The notes under the pieces are model-generated. The model made no database searches and had not been told where the DNA came from. It worked only from the letters and a program-made list of their open reading frames with translations. Made by a program: the position numbers and the translations under genes. This document shows, in pieces, positions 17,338-28,297 of a stretch of 64,000 bases of DNA. Source of the stretch: Saprospiraceae bacterium. GTDB lineage: Bacteria > Bacteroidota > Bacteroidia > Chitinophagales > Saprospiraceae. Location: NCBI GenBank assembly GCA_016714085.1, contig JADJNW010000020.1:1-64000 (forward strand), read 5' to 3'. Position 1 is the first letter of the stretch. Each line of letters starts with the position of its first letter.

Positions 17338-18330
17338 GTGAACGAGATTAGACAGCTATTGGCAAAAAAAGTTGAAAATTTATCTCCTCCAGATTTTGAA
17401 TCGCTGGCTTTAGAAATATTTCAGTATCAAGCGCGGTATAATTCGCTTTATGCCAATTATCTCCAATTATTAAATATTCAACCAAAGCATATTACAAAGG
17501 TTGAAGATATTCCTTTTTTACCCATTCAACTTTTTAAAAATCATATTATAAAAACAGGTGAATGGACGCCGCAAACAATTTTTACAAGTAGTGGTACGAC
17601 GGAGCAAATCACCAGCAAACACTGGGTGCGCGATCTTGATTTTTATTTAAAAAATACACAAAAAGGATTTGAATATTTTTTTGGAAACTTGAGTAAATAT
17701 TGCATCATAGCCTTGCTTCCATCTTATTTGGAGCGCTCCGGCTCGTCTTTGGTGGCGATGGCTGATTTTTTTATTAAACAATCCAATTATTCACAAAGTG
17801 GCTTTTTTCTTTATGATACAGATGAATTAGTCAGGGTATTAAAATTCGTAAAACAAAATAATATTCCAACTTTATTATTAGGCGTTACCTTCGCTTTGCT
17901 TGATCTTGCAGAGCAATATCCTGCTGACTTAGAAGGAGTTATGGTTATGGAGACGGGCGGAATGAAAGGCCGAAGGCATGAACTGATCAGGGATGAGGTG
18001 CATAAAATACTTTGTGAGGCTTTTCATGTAAAACATATTTACTCGGAGTACGGCATGACGGAATTATTTTCTCAAGCTTATTCATTAAAAAATGGTATCT
18101 TTAAATCTCCGCCAACTTTACATATTTATGGCAGACAAGTTAATGATCCACTTGCGCCAGAAGTGATTGGCAAAACTGCAATTTTAAACTTTATTGATAT
18201 AGCCAACCTTGATACAATAAGTTTCATAGCGACCGATGATATAGGTAAAATTTATAAAGACGGAAGCTTTGAAGTGCTTGGGAGGCTTGATGCATCAGAC
18301 TTGAGAGGTTGTAATTTGATGGTGCAATGA
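17338..18330 (+). CDS. LuxE-like acyl-protein synthetase
   Basis: 330 residues starting at a GTG. Motifs of the LuxE/adenylate-forming family: TIFTSSGTTEQ (phosphate loop), MMETGG-like VMVMETGGMKGRR, and HIYSEYGMTELFSQAYS, with ATDDIGKI near the end. LuxE-type enzymes activate a fatty acid to acyl-AMP and transfer it to a cysteine. There is no luxCDAB set here. In Bacteroidota stand-alone homologues are often annotated simply as acyl transferase. The enzyme likely activates a carboxylic acid for cell-surface or lipid modification (inference). It is followed by an 820-base gene-free stretch. Confidence 0.82.
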   Translation: MNEIRQLLAKKVENLSPPDFESLALEIFQYQARYNSLYANYLQLLNIQPKHITKVEDIPFLPIQLFKNHIIKTGEWTPQTIFTSSGTTEQITSKHWVRDLDFYLKNTQKGFEYFFGNLSKYCIIALLPSYLERSGSSLVAMADFFIKQSNYSQSGFFLYDTDELVRVLKFVKQNNIPTLLLGVTFALLDLAEQYPADLEGVMVMETGGMKGRRHELIRDEVHKILCEAFHVKHIYSEYGMTELFSQAYSLKNGIFKSPPTLHIYGRQVNDPLAPEVIGKTAILNFIDIANLDTISFIATDDIGKIYKDGSFEVLGRLDASDLRGCNLMVQ

Positions 18331-19154
18331 ATTATATGGCATGAAAATTGACTAAAGTGTATTATGGGAATCGGGAATGTGCGCATAATAAAAATGAAAT
18401 GCTGCTACCGTAGAATTGATTGGACAACCCCAACCTTCAAATAATAAGAGGTAAATGTATGTCATAGAGAAGAATTCCTCTCAATCAAAGAAATTATCTC
18501 GGATATGATGTATTTTGAATAATCATTGATAATGTAAATTTTGATCAGATTTAATCCTGAAACCTTTATCAATACTAATACATAGAATAAAAACAAATTT
18601 GTTTTAACAGATTGAAATTATAAACTTGAAAAGTTTTTTAATCAATATTAAAAAATAAATGAGGAAAAATTTGACAAATTTGAGTAAATAACTTTTATTT
18701 GCACTAAATATTTGTATCATTTCATAGTCGTTTAGTTTAGGCATCTCTGTTAAAATTTATAAGTACAATTCTTTGTTTTTATTGTACTTACGCATACATC
18801 TAACCCCTTATAAAAAATTGAACAAAATTTAGAAAGCATAGGGCGACGTAAAGAAATAATTTCATGTAATTGAAGATTATGTGTAGTTAGATTATATCTA
18901 TCTAATGCTTAGTATATTCTCTATTTTATATGCTTATATCACTAAAAGTTAATTGTCTGGTATTTTATTTTAAAATAATTAGTATCAATGTTTGCAATCA
19001 ACTAACATTGAATATTGATAATTATACATATTGGAAAAGCTTTGGAAGCGCTGTTAAGGCCGCCAAAGCTTTTTTTATCTATTGAATTTTATAAAGTATT
19101 GACTAACAAGGATTTACTATATCATTATATTTTTAAAAACAAAAAAATCAGATC
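18331..19154. other. Long AT-rich non-coding region, possible leader or small RNA
   Basis: 824 bases without a plausible reading frame. The right part holds two consecutive hairpins: TCAATGTT (18985-18992) with AACATTGA (19004-19011), then the strong terminator at 19036-19077. The terminator precedes, rather than follows, the next gene, which suggests either a separate small RNA or an attenuated leader of the 19155 gene. I recognise no known RNA family here (checked by eye for 6S, tmRNA and RNase P cores). Confidence 0.4.
19036..19077 (+). terminator. Strong intrinsic terminator ahead of the 19155 gene
   Basis: AAAGCTTTGG (19036-19045) pairs with CCAAAGCTTT (19063-19072), inner GG/CC extension, followed by a run of seven T. 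It reads on the plus strand and lies 80 bases before the winged-helix gene and about 700 bases after the LuxE-like gene. Confidence 0.75.
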
Positions 19155-19700
19155 ATGAAGTTAGACCAGGAAATGGAAGTAATGTCTAAATCTTATGAAC
19201 TACTAAAAGGTTTGGACGATAATGCAAAAATCAGAACACTACTGTGGCTATCAAGTAAGCTTCACGTAGGACAAGCGACTTTGATCTTAGGAACAGAAGT
19301 TATGGCTACTGAAGGTGGTAGTGTCGAAGCGGCACCAGCAGCACCAGCAGCAAAACCTAAAGCTTCAGCGGAAGCTGCTGCGGGAGGCATCGAATCTTAC
19401 AATTCATTAACGGATTTGGTTAAAGCTTTGAAACCTTCTTCAGATTCAGAAAAAGCTTTAGTGTCGGCAGTATTCCTTCAATTGAAACGAGATGCTTCAG
19501 AACTGACCAGTGCGCAAGTACAAAAAGAGCTTAAGAAAATTGGACAAAAAGTTTCCAATATTACGCAAGCGATTAGTGCACTTGTAAAGAAAAAGTATAT
19601 GATTCAACTTTCAAAAGAAGGCGATTCTCAGCAGGCTCGTAAGCGTTACAAAGTAACTCATGAAGGTCTAAAAACCATCATGGAATCTTTAAAGAAGTGA
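19155..19700 (+). CDS. Winged-helix protein with Ala/Pro linker, function unknown
   Basis: 181 residues. The N-terminal 40 residues are helical (SKSYELLKGLDDNAKIRTLLWLSSKL). Residues about 60-80 form an Ala/Pro/Lys linker (AAPAAPAAKPKASAEAAAGG). The C-terminal 90 residues look like a winged helix: SEKALVSAVFLQL, then SAQVQKELKKIGQKVSNITQAI as the recognition-type helix, and KRYKVTHEGLKTI as the wing region. Likely a DNA-binding or nucleoid-type protein, but I do not recognise a named family. A long non-coding region with a terminator precedes it. Confidence 0.7.
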   Translation: MKLDQEMEVMSKSYELLKGLDDNAKIRTLLWLSSKLHVGQATLILGTEVMATEGGSVEAAPAAPAAKPKASAEAAAGGIESYNSLTDLVKALKPSSDSEKALVSAVFLQLKRDASELTSAQVQKELKKIGQKVSNITQAISALVKKKYMIQLSKEGDSQQARKRYKVTHEGLKTIMESLKK

Positions 19701-19734
19701 TGAAATAAGAATTTCAGGAGGTGGGGCTTCTTTT

Positions 19735-20891
19735 TTAAAGAGCTTCACTTCCTGTAATAAATGCTTGATAGGCCATTACCCCACCTTCTAAATTGTATAT
19801 GTCGAAACCGGAATTTATATCCAATATTAATTTTACAGCTTCTTTACTTCGCTTTCCACTTTGACAATAAATGACTACTTTTTTTTCTCTTTTGAAATGT
19901 TATGCAAATTTTTTGTAATCTCTGCCAAAGGGATTAGGATTCCTCCTAAATTATATTGGTCATATTCATGCGGTTCTCTGACATCAATTAATTGAAAATC
20001 GGTATTATTTTTTTGTAAATTATATAATTGTGCCACGCTTATTGACGGAACTTTATGAGGAAGCAAAGTGCTGCAAAATGATTCATAATCAATCAAATTT
20101 TTTATATCCGCATTATTGAATGTTTTTTTGATTTTTAAAATATGACTGTTCATTTCCAACGTATCAAAAATCAATAATTTCCCCGCCAAAGTTTCGCCGA
20201 TATTTGTAATAATCTTTATTATTTCATTCGCCTGAATACAACCAATGATGCCAGGTAAAACGCCCAAAACCCCAGCTTCGGCGCAGTTTGGCACAGCATC
20301 TGGAGCCGGTGGAGTAGGGTATAGGTCTCTGTAATTAGGACTACATGTACCGTCACTTAATAATTGATTAAATACAGAAACCTGCCCTTCAAATTTGAAA
20401 ATGGAAGCATATACATTCACTTTATTGGCTAATATACAAGCATCATTAATCAAATAACGAGTTGGAAAATTATCTGTGCCGTCGGCAATAATATCATATT
20501 GCTTGATAATTTCTAAAGCATTATCATTCGTAATAAAATTAGGAAAAATATCAATTTTAATATGGGGATTGAGCGCCTGTAATCGCTTTCGAGCTATTTC
20601 TGCTTTGGGTTTTCCTATATCATCGATGGTATATAGCACTTGTCTGTGCAAATTGCTCAAGCTTATTACATCTCCATCTATGATACCGATATGACCTACG
20701 CCTGCCGCTGCCAGGTATAATAAGAGCGGACTCCCCAATCCGCCTGCCCCAACCACAAGCACACGTGCCGATTTCAATCGCATTTGTCCTTCTAATCCCA
20801 AATCTGATAAGGTAAGATGGCGGGCATAAAAAGCTCTTTCTTCGGTTGAAAGCCCTGAATCAGGCAATGTGTTTCTTTCTAAATTGCTCAT
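19735..20891 (-). CDS. MoeB/ThiF-type adenylyltransferase fused to rhodanese (frameshifted)
   Basis: About 385 residues once repaired. The N-terminal E1-like domain has the nucleotide loop VVGAGGLGSPLLLYLAAAGVG, the IIDGDVISLSNLHRQ acidic segment, DGTDNFPTRYLIND and SPNYRDLYP. It adenylates the C-terminus of a ubiquitin-like sulfur carrier (MoaD or ThiS). A rhodanese domain follows: IDVREPHEYDQYNLGG and, after restoring one A in the run 19879-19886, VVIYCQSGKRSKEA with the active cysteine, ending GGVMAYQAF. The pair would pass sulfur to the carrier. No moa or thi genes are adjacent. Confidence 0.88.
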
Positions 20892-21099
20892 TATCAGGAA
20901 GTTTTGCCTTTAAAAAACTTTTTATTGAAAAAAATTGTAAGATAACGTCAATTGATTGTAAATTTGAGATTGAATTACAACGATCTCGGTTCTTACTTAA
21001 AGAATAAATGAGTGATTAATCGGTTTTGGGATAGCCTCTCTCCGCAAGTTTCTCTGGAGGGGGGCATTTTTATGCGAAAATGTCGCTATGTATTAAAGC

Positions 21100-21765
21100 C
21101 TAAGAATGAGTGAGTGCTGCTATTAAAAATTCATTGAAAGGCTTCGCCGCGTGATAATGCTCCATCACAAAATCGACAAAATCTTGGCGAATCGCATTTT
21201 TCGGATCTAATTCTGCCATAAAATAGAATTGTTTGTTATACAAAAGCGGTTGTTTTTCAGCAGCTTCCTGAAATTCTATCGGCAATTTCTTGTTTTTCTC
21301 CCCTTTCAATTCTCCATATTTTGCTTTAAAATTTGGCTCGGAAATCAAATTATTAAATTCATCTATATGATGCACAATATATTGACGCAATTGATATAAA
21401 GGCTGGGTTTCCAGAAAATAAGCGCCTCCGCCGATCATTAAAGAACCGGCTTCTACATGAATGTACATTCCAGGATATTCCTTGAGTTGTGTGCCACCAG
21501 GCGAAACGACTGCGCCAACGTGGGTCTTGTAAGGGCTTTTATCTTTTGAAAATCGAATATCTCTATAGATCCGAAAAATTGCTTTTTTAGGTGTAATATT
21601 TACCGAGGGGTCTATTTTTTGAATTTCTTGAATAATTTGTCCTATTACATCCTCAAAAGGCTTTTTTAAATCTTTTTCGTAGCGTTTTTTGTTGGCTTCA
21701 AACCATTCGCGGTTGTTATTTTTTGAAAGATCTTTAAGAAAATCGAGTGATTCTTGGCTTAGCAT
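21100..21765 (-). CDS. DUF2461 family protein
   Basis: 221 residues. Full-length match to the DUF2461 (TIGR02453) pattern: FLKDLSKNNNREWFEANKKRYE at the start, FRIYRDIRFSKDKSPYKTHVGA in the middle, and MYIHVEAGSLMIGGGAYF. Members are widespread and of unknown biochemical role. It lies 24 bases downstream of the TamB gene's start side neighbourhood, on the same strand but read separately from tamB, whose stop is at 21790; the order on the minus strand is tamB then DUF2461, so they may be co-transcribed. Confidence 0.88.
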   Translation of the reverse strand: MLSQESLDFLKDLSKNNNREWFEANKKRYEKDLKKPFEDVIGQIIQEIQKIDPSVNITPKKAIFRIYRDIRFSKDKSPYKTHVGAVVSPGGTQLKEYPGMYIHVEAGSLMIGGGAYFLETQPLYQLRQYIVHHIDEFNNLISEPNFKAKYGELKGEKNKKLPIEFQEAAEKQPLLYNKQFYFMAELDPKNAIRQDFVDFVMEHYHAAKPFNEFLIAALTHS

Positions 21766-21789
21766 AATTATAGCATTTATAAATATAAT

Positions 21790-24700
21790 TTAATTGCCAT
21801 CCTTTACTTTTTTGGCATCGCCGCGCAAATTTTTCCAGAATTCAGAAAATGTATCAAATTCTTTGCGGAAGCTAATGCCCGTGCCCACTTGCAGGCGACG
21901 CCCGCCGATGTCGGGCTGAAGCCGTTGATATACTTTCAGTTTCAAGCTCCGATCTCGATTAATTACATATTCAATCACGACATCATTCCCAACAAATGTG
22001 CCCGTCGCCGCGGCATTTTGGACACTTGTACCAATATCGACATTGCCTCCAATTAAAATAGACAAGCGATCATTAAAAAAGTTTTGCCGAAGCTGCACTT
22101 CAAATTCATCTCCACGCACAAAATCTTGTCCGCTGCCCAAATCCACATTTTGATACTGATTATAAGCAATATCAAAATCAATACCCGAAAGTACTCGTCC
22201 ATCTGCTAATACTTCCGAAAATAATTCCGTTAATAATAAGGAAAGTTGATTGGAGACAAATTCACTCACCGTATTATATAATATTTCACTTCCTTGTAAA
22301 GCCACATTTTCTGGTAGAAACTGCCCAACTACAATCAGCCCAAAAACCTGACGATTTAATTCGTTTTGATCCCGCCTCAAAAGATTCATTTTACTATCTG
22401 CATAAGCTTTTAGTTGCCCGTTCAATGCAGGAAAAAGAATATCGAAATTAATAACAGGGCGCAACAATTCGCCTTTCAATTGCATGACCAGCACTACCTG
22501 CGTAGATTTGCTGGCATCGTTTTTGATTTGAGCGTTTGTATTGACTAAATATTCTTGTATAAAATTAGCGACGGAAGTATTCAAGCCTTTATATTCTGCT
22601 TCAATATTAATTTGCGCACCAAAAGGATCGCCCGTCCACTGAATATAGCCTCCGGGGCGTACTGTAAATTTTTTATTTACAACATTATATAATGTAAAAA
22701 GATAATCACCTTGCTGAATAACATAATCACCATACATTTGAAAATCGCCATTTCGAGGTGTCAAAACCCTAATGTTTCCGCGGCCGGAGCCTTTGATAAT
22801 ATCGCCCGTTTGCTCATTGAATACCAATTCTATTTGCGCTTCATCCAGGATATTGAGATTCATTTCAAGGCTTACACCGGTGAGATTGGCCAGATTTCTT
22901 GCTTTTTCGGCTTCTTCCAGTTTTTCTTTACGCTTATCAACAAAATTTACAAATTTTAATTCAGAAGCTTCTTTTCCAGAACTAATTGGAATAACAATAC
23001 GCGTGCTATCGCCAGCCGTTGCGTTGATGTAAATATTTGGAACCATCCAAAAGACTGAGATCACCATTAATATTGGGTAATTTCGGTAAACCATTTATTT
23101 TTAATTTTCCATCAAATCGCCCGTCGGTATTGGAAATGACATCACCGATAAAATATTCCGCCATACAAAGCGGATAGCTCTTAATATCAATATCAAAATC
23201 GAAATAACCACTTGCGCGTTCGGCCGCAGGCTTATTGCTAATAGTCTCCGCGATTTCTGCTAAATTATAATTTCCTTTTGCCGAAAGACTCGAAATTCCG
23301 TCATCTATAAGCAATTCTGCCGCAAGCATACTCTTTAAATCCCCAGCTTTTGCTGTAAGATGTAGCCTGCCGTAAGGATCATTATTAATCAAGAAGGAGT
23401 CCGCTATAATATCGGCGCTCAGATTGCTCATTTCAAAAATATTACCAACTTCGGCCGTTACATTAAAATTGCCATCAAAATTCAATGGCTCATATTGCCA
23501 GAGCTCGTTTATAAAATCAAAGCCTACATCTGATATCTGAAGCTTCAAACCCTTATTTTGCGTGGTTTCCAGCACGATTCTTTTTTCCTGGCTTTTTAAT
23601 GTAAAGTTTTTGGCTTCTATATAATCTTTTCCGAATGTAATAAAATTGCTGGCATCAATTTCCCAGGGCATTTCAAGTATGACAAGATTCGATTGCTCAA
23701 ATTGAATTTGAAACAGGTTGCTATCCAAAGGATAAAACTTCCCTTCCAGGTTCAAATTATCAAGAAATCCGCCGGAATAATAATTCAAGCCAAAATCCAG
23801 GGTATCACGATTTAAATAGCTTATAAAAGTAATCGGATCCAGATGTAATTTCTCATTAATGGTGGTATTATTAATCTGAATACTCACCCAACCTTGATCC
23901 CGCAAAGAATTAAAATCAAAAGCGACATCTTCTATCAAAATATTACCAAAAGTAAATGCGCTAATATCCGTTTTCACCAGGAGCGAATCATTGCTGCTAT
24001 TATAATATCCGATAACGCTCAAATCTTTGATATCGCCCAAGCGTTCATCCAGGATTTTATTTAATCCTTTTGAATCTTTGATGAGAATATTATAATTATA
24101 ATTACTGGGATTAAGCGTTTTATTTTTACTTTTTATACCGAGTCGCGTCGAAAGCGCTGTATAATTTCGATCAAAATAACTCGTAATTAAATCAGGAATT
24201 TGTTCAATATCAAATATGCCTGAAATGGTTACATCTGCTATGTCTGAGTTTAATCGAAATTCTTTATCTCCATTATTTGTGAATAATGAATTGGCTTTGA
24301 TAGAATTAATATAAAATGTATCTTGTTGATTATAAGCAATTTTTACATTATTTAAATCAATATCGCCTTCCATTTTTGAAAATCGATCGTTGCGGAGGTT
24401 AATATCTGCGCTTCCGCCGAGTACTAAATCTTTATCTGATAGATTTAATTTTTGCAGATCAATTTTATTTACATTGCCCGGAAATCAAAAACAGGGATGC
24501 TATCTTTATAATTTACCAAACCACTAAAATTAAAATCAATATTATCATCTTGAATAGAAAATGTACCATCGAAAAGATTTCTATTTAGTTGTCCGGAAAG
24601 CTTGGCATTTTGATAATTATAATTTTTGAAATAAAAACTTTGAATCTCGGCGGTAAGCTGCGCGCTCGCGGTTTGTGCCGTCAAACCCACGCCATTCTTG

Positions 24701-26387
24701 ACTTCGGAAGAAAAATTGACTAAACCAAAATCATTACTATTCGTCCATTTGCTAAGGTCAAAATTTTCCAATTTTAATTTTCCAGAATAACTCGCTTTAC
24801 CTCGGCCATTTTTGAGGTTCATGCGCATATCCATGATCGCGCGACCTAAATCGGTTCGCAAATCGCCATAAGCCACAAAATCTTCAAAAAAACCATCAAA
24901 ACTACCTCGGAAATTAAGCCTGCCCAGTCGATCAAAGTTTGCGGGTAAAGTAATGCCAGGTATCAATTGCCTTAGCGTTGACATTCGAGTGCTTAATTGT
25001 TCTAGTCGCAAATTCAGGAATTCCTCATTTTTACAGCCAGATTGCGCGAGCTAAAACTCCCATTCAATCTGGAACCATCCGAAAGGCGAATGTCGAGATC
25101 ACGGCCACGCAAATTATTTACTCGCCCGCGTATCTCGCCATCTATCAGCACGACTTCGTCTTTATTATTAGCAAAAAAAGCATTGCTTTTGAGCCCAGGT
25201 GCAAAGGTCATAATATCGCGCACCGCCACACTGGCGTTGTGAAAGTTGCCCTGCATATTGACCGCATCCGGGAATATCTCATAATCAGCGAGTTCTCGAT
25301 GCCTGAAAACAAGGGTATCCCCGATTTCGCTATATGGTGTTTTGATTTTGAGACCTAGTAGTTCGGTGGTATCTGAAGATACTTTTGCCGATATTGCAGA
25401 AAGCTCATTCAAGACAAATCCGCTACGTTCCTTTAATGCAATTTTCTTAATTGTACCAAGATAAGTTTCACGGTAAAATGAAAAATTCTGGATATCGATA
25501 TCGATATCAGAAACATCCATATGTTGGTAGTCCAATTCGTCGGCAGGCGTTGTTCTCACAGGCGCGCGTGCGTAATTATGCAGCGAAAACATACCGTCGT
25601 TCATCTGAAAGTTTTCAATGCGCACTTTAAGCAAAGCGGTATCTTTGATGGCGCTGGTATCTGCTATTTGCAAAACAGTTTCGATTGCAGCCGGAATTCC
25701 TTCAAATTCATCAATTTGGAGAATCGGTTGATTTAGCATGATCGAACGAATATCGATTCGTTTACCTGGAATATCTAATTGCCGAAAAACAACTTTCCCT
25801 TCATAAAGCGCCGTATATAGTCTTTGACCTTTTACTTTATCATCCTTTAGGAAGGCTACTTCATAAAGATTGAGCCTGCGAATGTCCATGCGGAATGAGC
25901 TTCCCTTTTTATCCGCTTTGGGCTTGGCTGGGAACAAGCGATGTAGTATAATTTCCAGATTGGTTTCTTTGGCTTTGGGCGCTTTGCGCAGATTGAAAGT
26001 AGCATTTTCCAGGCTAATTTCTTCTATGGTAAGCCCTCGCCGTATCAAGACAAAGGGATTGGTAACAAAATTAACCTTGAGATTTTCACTGAAAAGCAGG
26101 GTATCTCCTTTTTGCAAATCCTCTACAAAAAAATCTTCGAGGGTAATTTTGTCAAAAAAATTAAGGCGCAAACGGCCTACTTTTACTTTGGTTTCTAATT
26201 TTTCAGATACCTCTGTAGAGACTTTTTGTACGACCCAATTTTGTACAGGTTGCAAGAGAAAAATCAGCATACAAAATAATAACAACCCTAATACGCTGAA
26301 AATCAAGCGTATTAACCATCTTACCAGAAGCGATGCTATTTGGCGCGCATTACTTTTGCTGTCTGGTTGTGGAACAATTATTGACAC
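21790..26387 (-). CDS. tamB: TamB-like translocation/assembly giant protein (four frame breaks)
   Basis: About 1530 residues once joined. An N-terminal membrane anchor (residues about 22-45) precedes WVVQKVSTEVSEKLETKVKVGRLRLNFF, the usual AsmA/TamB opening, a long beta-helical body rich in FSENLKVNF-like repeats, and the C-terminal DUF490 domain (NIRVLTPRNGDFQMYGDYVI, then IRLRQNFFNDRL-like barrel contacts). It probably bridges inner and outer membranes and helps lipid transfer or barrel assembly. One-base deletions break the frame at 25028-25032 and near 24475; near 23050 the frame changes the other way. Around that point about 100 residues usual in homologues seem absent (from memory of the family). 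Confidence 0.85.
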
Positions 26388-26758
26388 TGATTCTTTCTAT
26401 AAATATTGAATAATATTTGGATGAAAAGTATAATAAAAAACTAACAAAATTTTGGGCAATTTAGGTGCAATCTGCTTAATAAAGAACCTTATAATCTGGC
26501 TTGGGATGTACGCCACGCCGATTTTAACGAAGTTTTAATGCACTTGTTGCGACAATTTTGGTCTGTCATCAGACGGAAATTCCAAATAAAATCAAATTCG
26601 TTAAATATTGCGATGCAATTTCGGCAAAAGTTAGCAATCAGACCTACAAAGTACCTGTTTTGTAAATAGAATTTTGATTATGAAATGCTCCATTTTCTTT
26701 CAAAAAATTTCAAGTATCTTGCAAAGAATTTTTGCACAAAACCTAAAACAGCTGACCA
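26388..26758. other. Intergenic region between divergent genes
   Basis: AT-rich stretch upstream of both tamB (minus) and the barrel gene at 26759 (plus). A small hairpin TCTG-TCAT-CAGA lies near 26563. I find no clear promoter pair and no RNA gene. Confidence 0.4.
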
Positions 26759-27256
26759 ATGAGACAAGTAAAAATTTTTGTGACAGCATTGTTCTTCCTG
26801 ACGTTTATTACAAACGCATCTGCTCAACTTCGCCTGGGCGCAGGTGGAGGTTTTGGTTTTGATGTGGAAGAGTTTTCCGCTTTTGTAAGGGGCGCTTACG
26901 ATATTACAGATCAATGGCGCGCCAATGCAACCTTCAATTTCTACTTTATTGGAGAAGACGATACAGGGGTTGATCTCAATTTATTTGATATTAACCTCGA
27001 TGGACATTTTACTTTCGCTATGCCGGCCACAATTGATATTTACGCGCTCGCAGGCTTGAATATTGGCTTTTCGAGCGTGGACACGCAGATAGCAGGGAAG
27101 GTCTCGGATACGGAGATAGGCTTCAATATTGGGGCGGGCGCTAATTTTGGTGTTGCGGATAATGCAGATATTATGACCGAATTTAAATATACGATAGGCG
27201 GTTTTGATCAGTTATTTTTTGCGGCGGGCGTATTGATTAAGTTGGATAATAAGTAA
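26759..27256 (+). CDS. Small outer-membrane beta-barrel protein
   Basis: 165 residues with a signal peptide ending at NASAQ. The mature part alternates hydrophobic and polar residues in barrel strands (LRLGAGGGFGFDVEEF, WRANATFNFYFI, IDIYALAGLNIGF, EIGFNIGAGANFGV, DQLFFAAGVLIKL). It resembles the eight-stranded opacity/OmpA-like porin group. It ends in a strand closing on hydrophobic residues. Specific function unknown. A bidirectional terminator follows at 27262-27306. Confidence 0.8.
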   Translation: MRQVKIFVTALFFLTFITNASAQLRLGAGGGFGFDVEEFSAFVRGAYDITDQWRANATFNFYFIGEDDTGVDLNLFDINLDGHFTFAMPATIDIYALAGLNIGFSSVDTQIAGKVSDTEIGFNIGAGANFGVADNADIMTEFKYTIGGFDQLFFAAGVLIKLDNK

Positions 27257-27261
27257 TAAAA

Positions 27262-27306
27262 AACAAAAGTGTCCCGCAAATCAATATTGCAGGACACTTT
27301 TTGTTT
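27262..27306. terminator. Bidirectional terminator
   Basis: AACAAAAGTGTCC at the left pairs with GGACACTTTTTGTT at the right, with a partly paired GCAA/TTGC interior. T runs occur on both strands. It separates the convergent barrel gene and the Ppx-like gene. Confidence 0.8.
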
Positions 27307-27314
27307 TACAGCTA

Positions 27315-28297
27315 TTATATTGTTAATAAAAAACCGATTGTAAAATTGCTGTCCCAATCAAACACAAAAGTATCGCAGCCAGTCGCATCACGCAAAGCGC
27401 GATAGATATTGATTCCGGCTTTAGTTTTGGCCTCTTCGGTTTGATAATCGTCTGGCACTTTCAGCACGGTATAGCGCTCTTTGCCATTCCGATGCGTTTT
27501 CGCAAGATCAAACGGGGCACCACCAATCATAAAACAAACCAAACGGCGGTCGGCAGGGATTTGAGAAGCCAAAGATTCTACATCGTCATAGACCTTACCA
27601 TCTGTCACACCATTTTGGAAATACTTAGAGCCATAAGTTTCCAAACTCTTGATACGATCACCCTGCATCCAGGAAATCTTGGTATTGCTCGACCCAATAT
27701 CCACTATGAAAGCGTCATTCACATAAGCATCCGGCAACACGCATTTTAATGCCAATTGTCCTTCTTTTTCAGGTGTTACAGGGTTCACCACGTAACCCAA
27801 TTTCTTCAATTCTGCGCTAATTTTTGAAACTTGGTCACTCTTGGCAGCCCCTGAGCTTACTACAAAATGGATATCTTTGCCACTTACACCGTAATTGAGC
27901 ATTCCAGCGATATAATTTTTTAATCCTTCGCGAATGTCGGTCGAAGTTGCCATATTTTCATGAACAAGGCTGGAGCCAAATTCTGCTTTTTCTAAACTCC
28001 AGCGTTTTTGATCGTCTATTTTCACGACAAAAGAATTGAATCCGGAAGCTCCTAACTCGACTACGCCTTTCAATTTGCCATTGACGGGTGCTGGCGGCGT
28101 AAAATTAAAAGATGATTCGATATTCGAAGAAGGATTGGAAACTTTGGCTTCCTCCTCGACTTTTGAATCTTGCGTTTCTGTAGTTACATCGTTCGAATTG
28201 CCTGACAAAGAATCTGACATGAAATAGCGGAAGGCAAAAATGCCACAGCCACTACTGCTATTACGATCAGAAACTTAGAAAAAGCGGTTAATCTCAT
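27315..28297 (-). CDS. Membrane-anchored Ppx/GppA-like ASKHA-fold protein (frameshifted)
   Basis: About 327 residues. Restoring one base in the run 28236-28240 adds an N-terminal anchor, MRLTAFSKFLIVIAVVAVAFF, before a Ser/Glu-rich spacer (residues about 30-75). The main domain has VVELGASGFNSFVVKI, similar to the first phosphate motif of Ppx/GppA, and FIVDIGSSNTKISW, similar to the second. These mark an actin-like ATPase or phosphohydrolase fold. The catalytic Glu and the usual C-terminal HD domain are not obvious, so activity is uncertain. The anchor suggests the domain faces the periplasm. tRNA-His lies upstream on the same strand. Confidence 0.65.

Noticed and set aside
21030..21075. Possible terminator CCTCTCTCC/GGAGGGGGG
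   Set aside because: The stem needs several mismatches or G-U pairs and lacks a convincing T run on the relevant strand.
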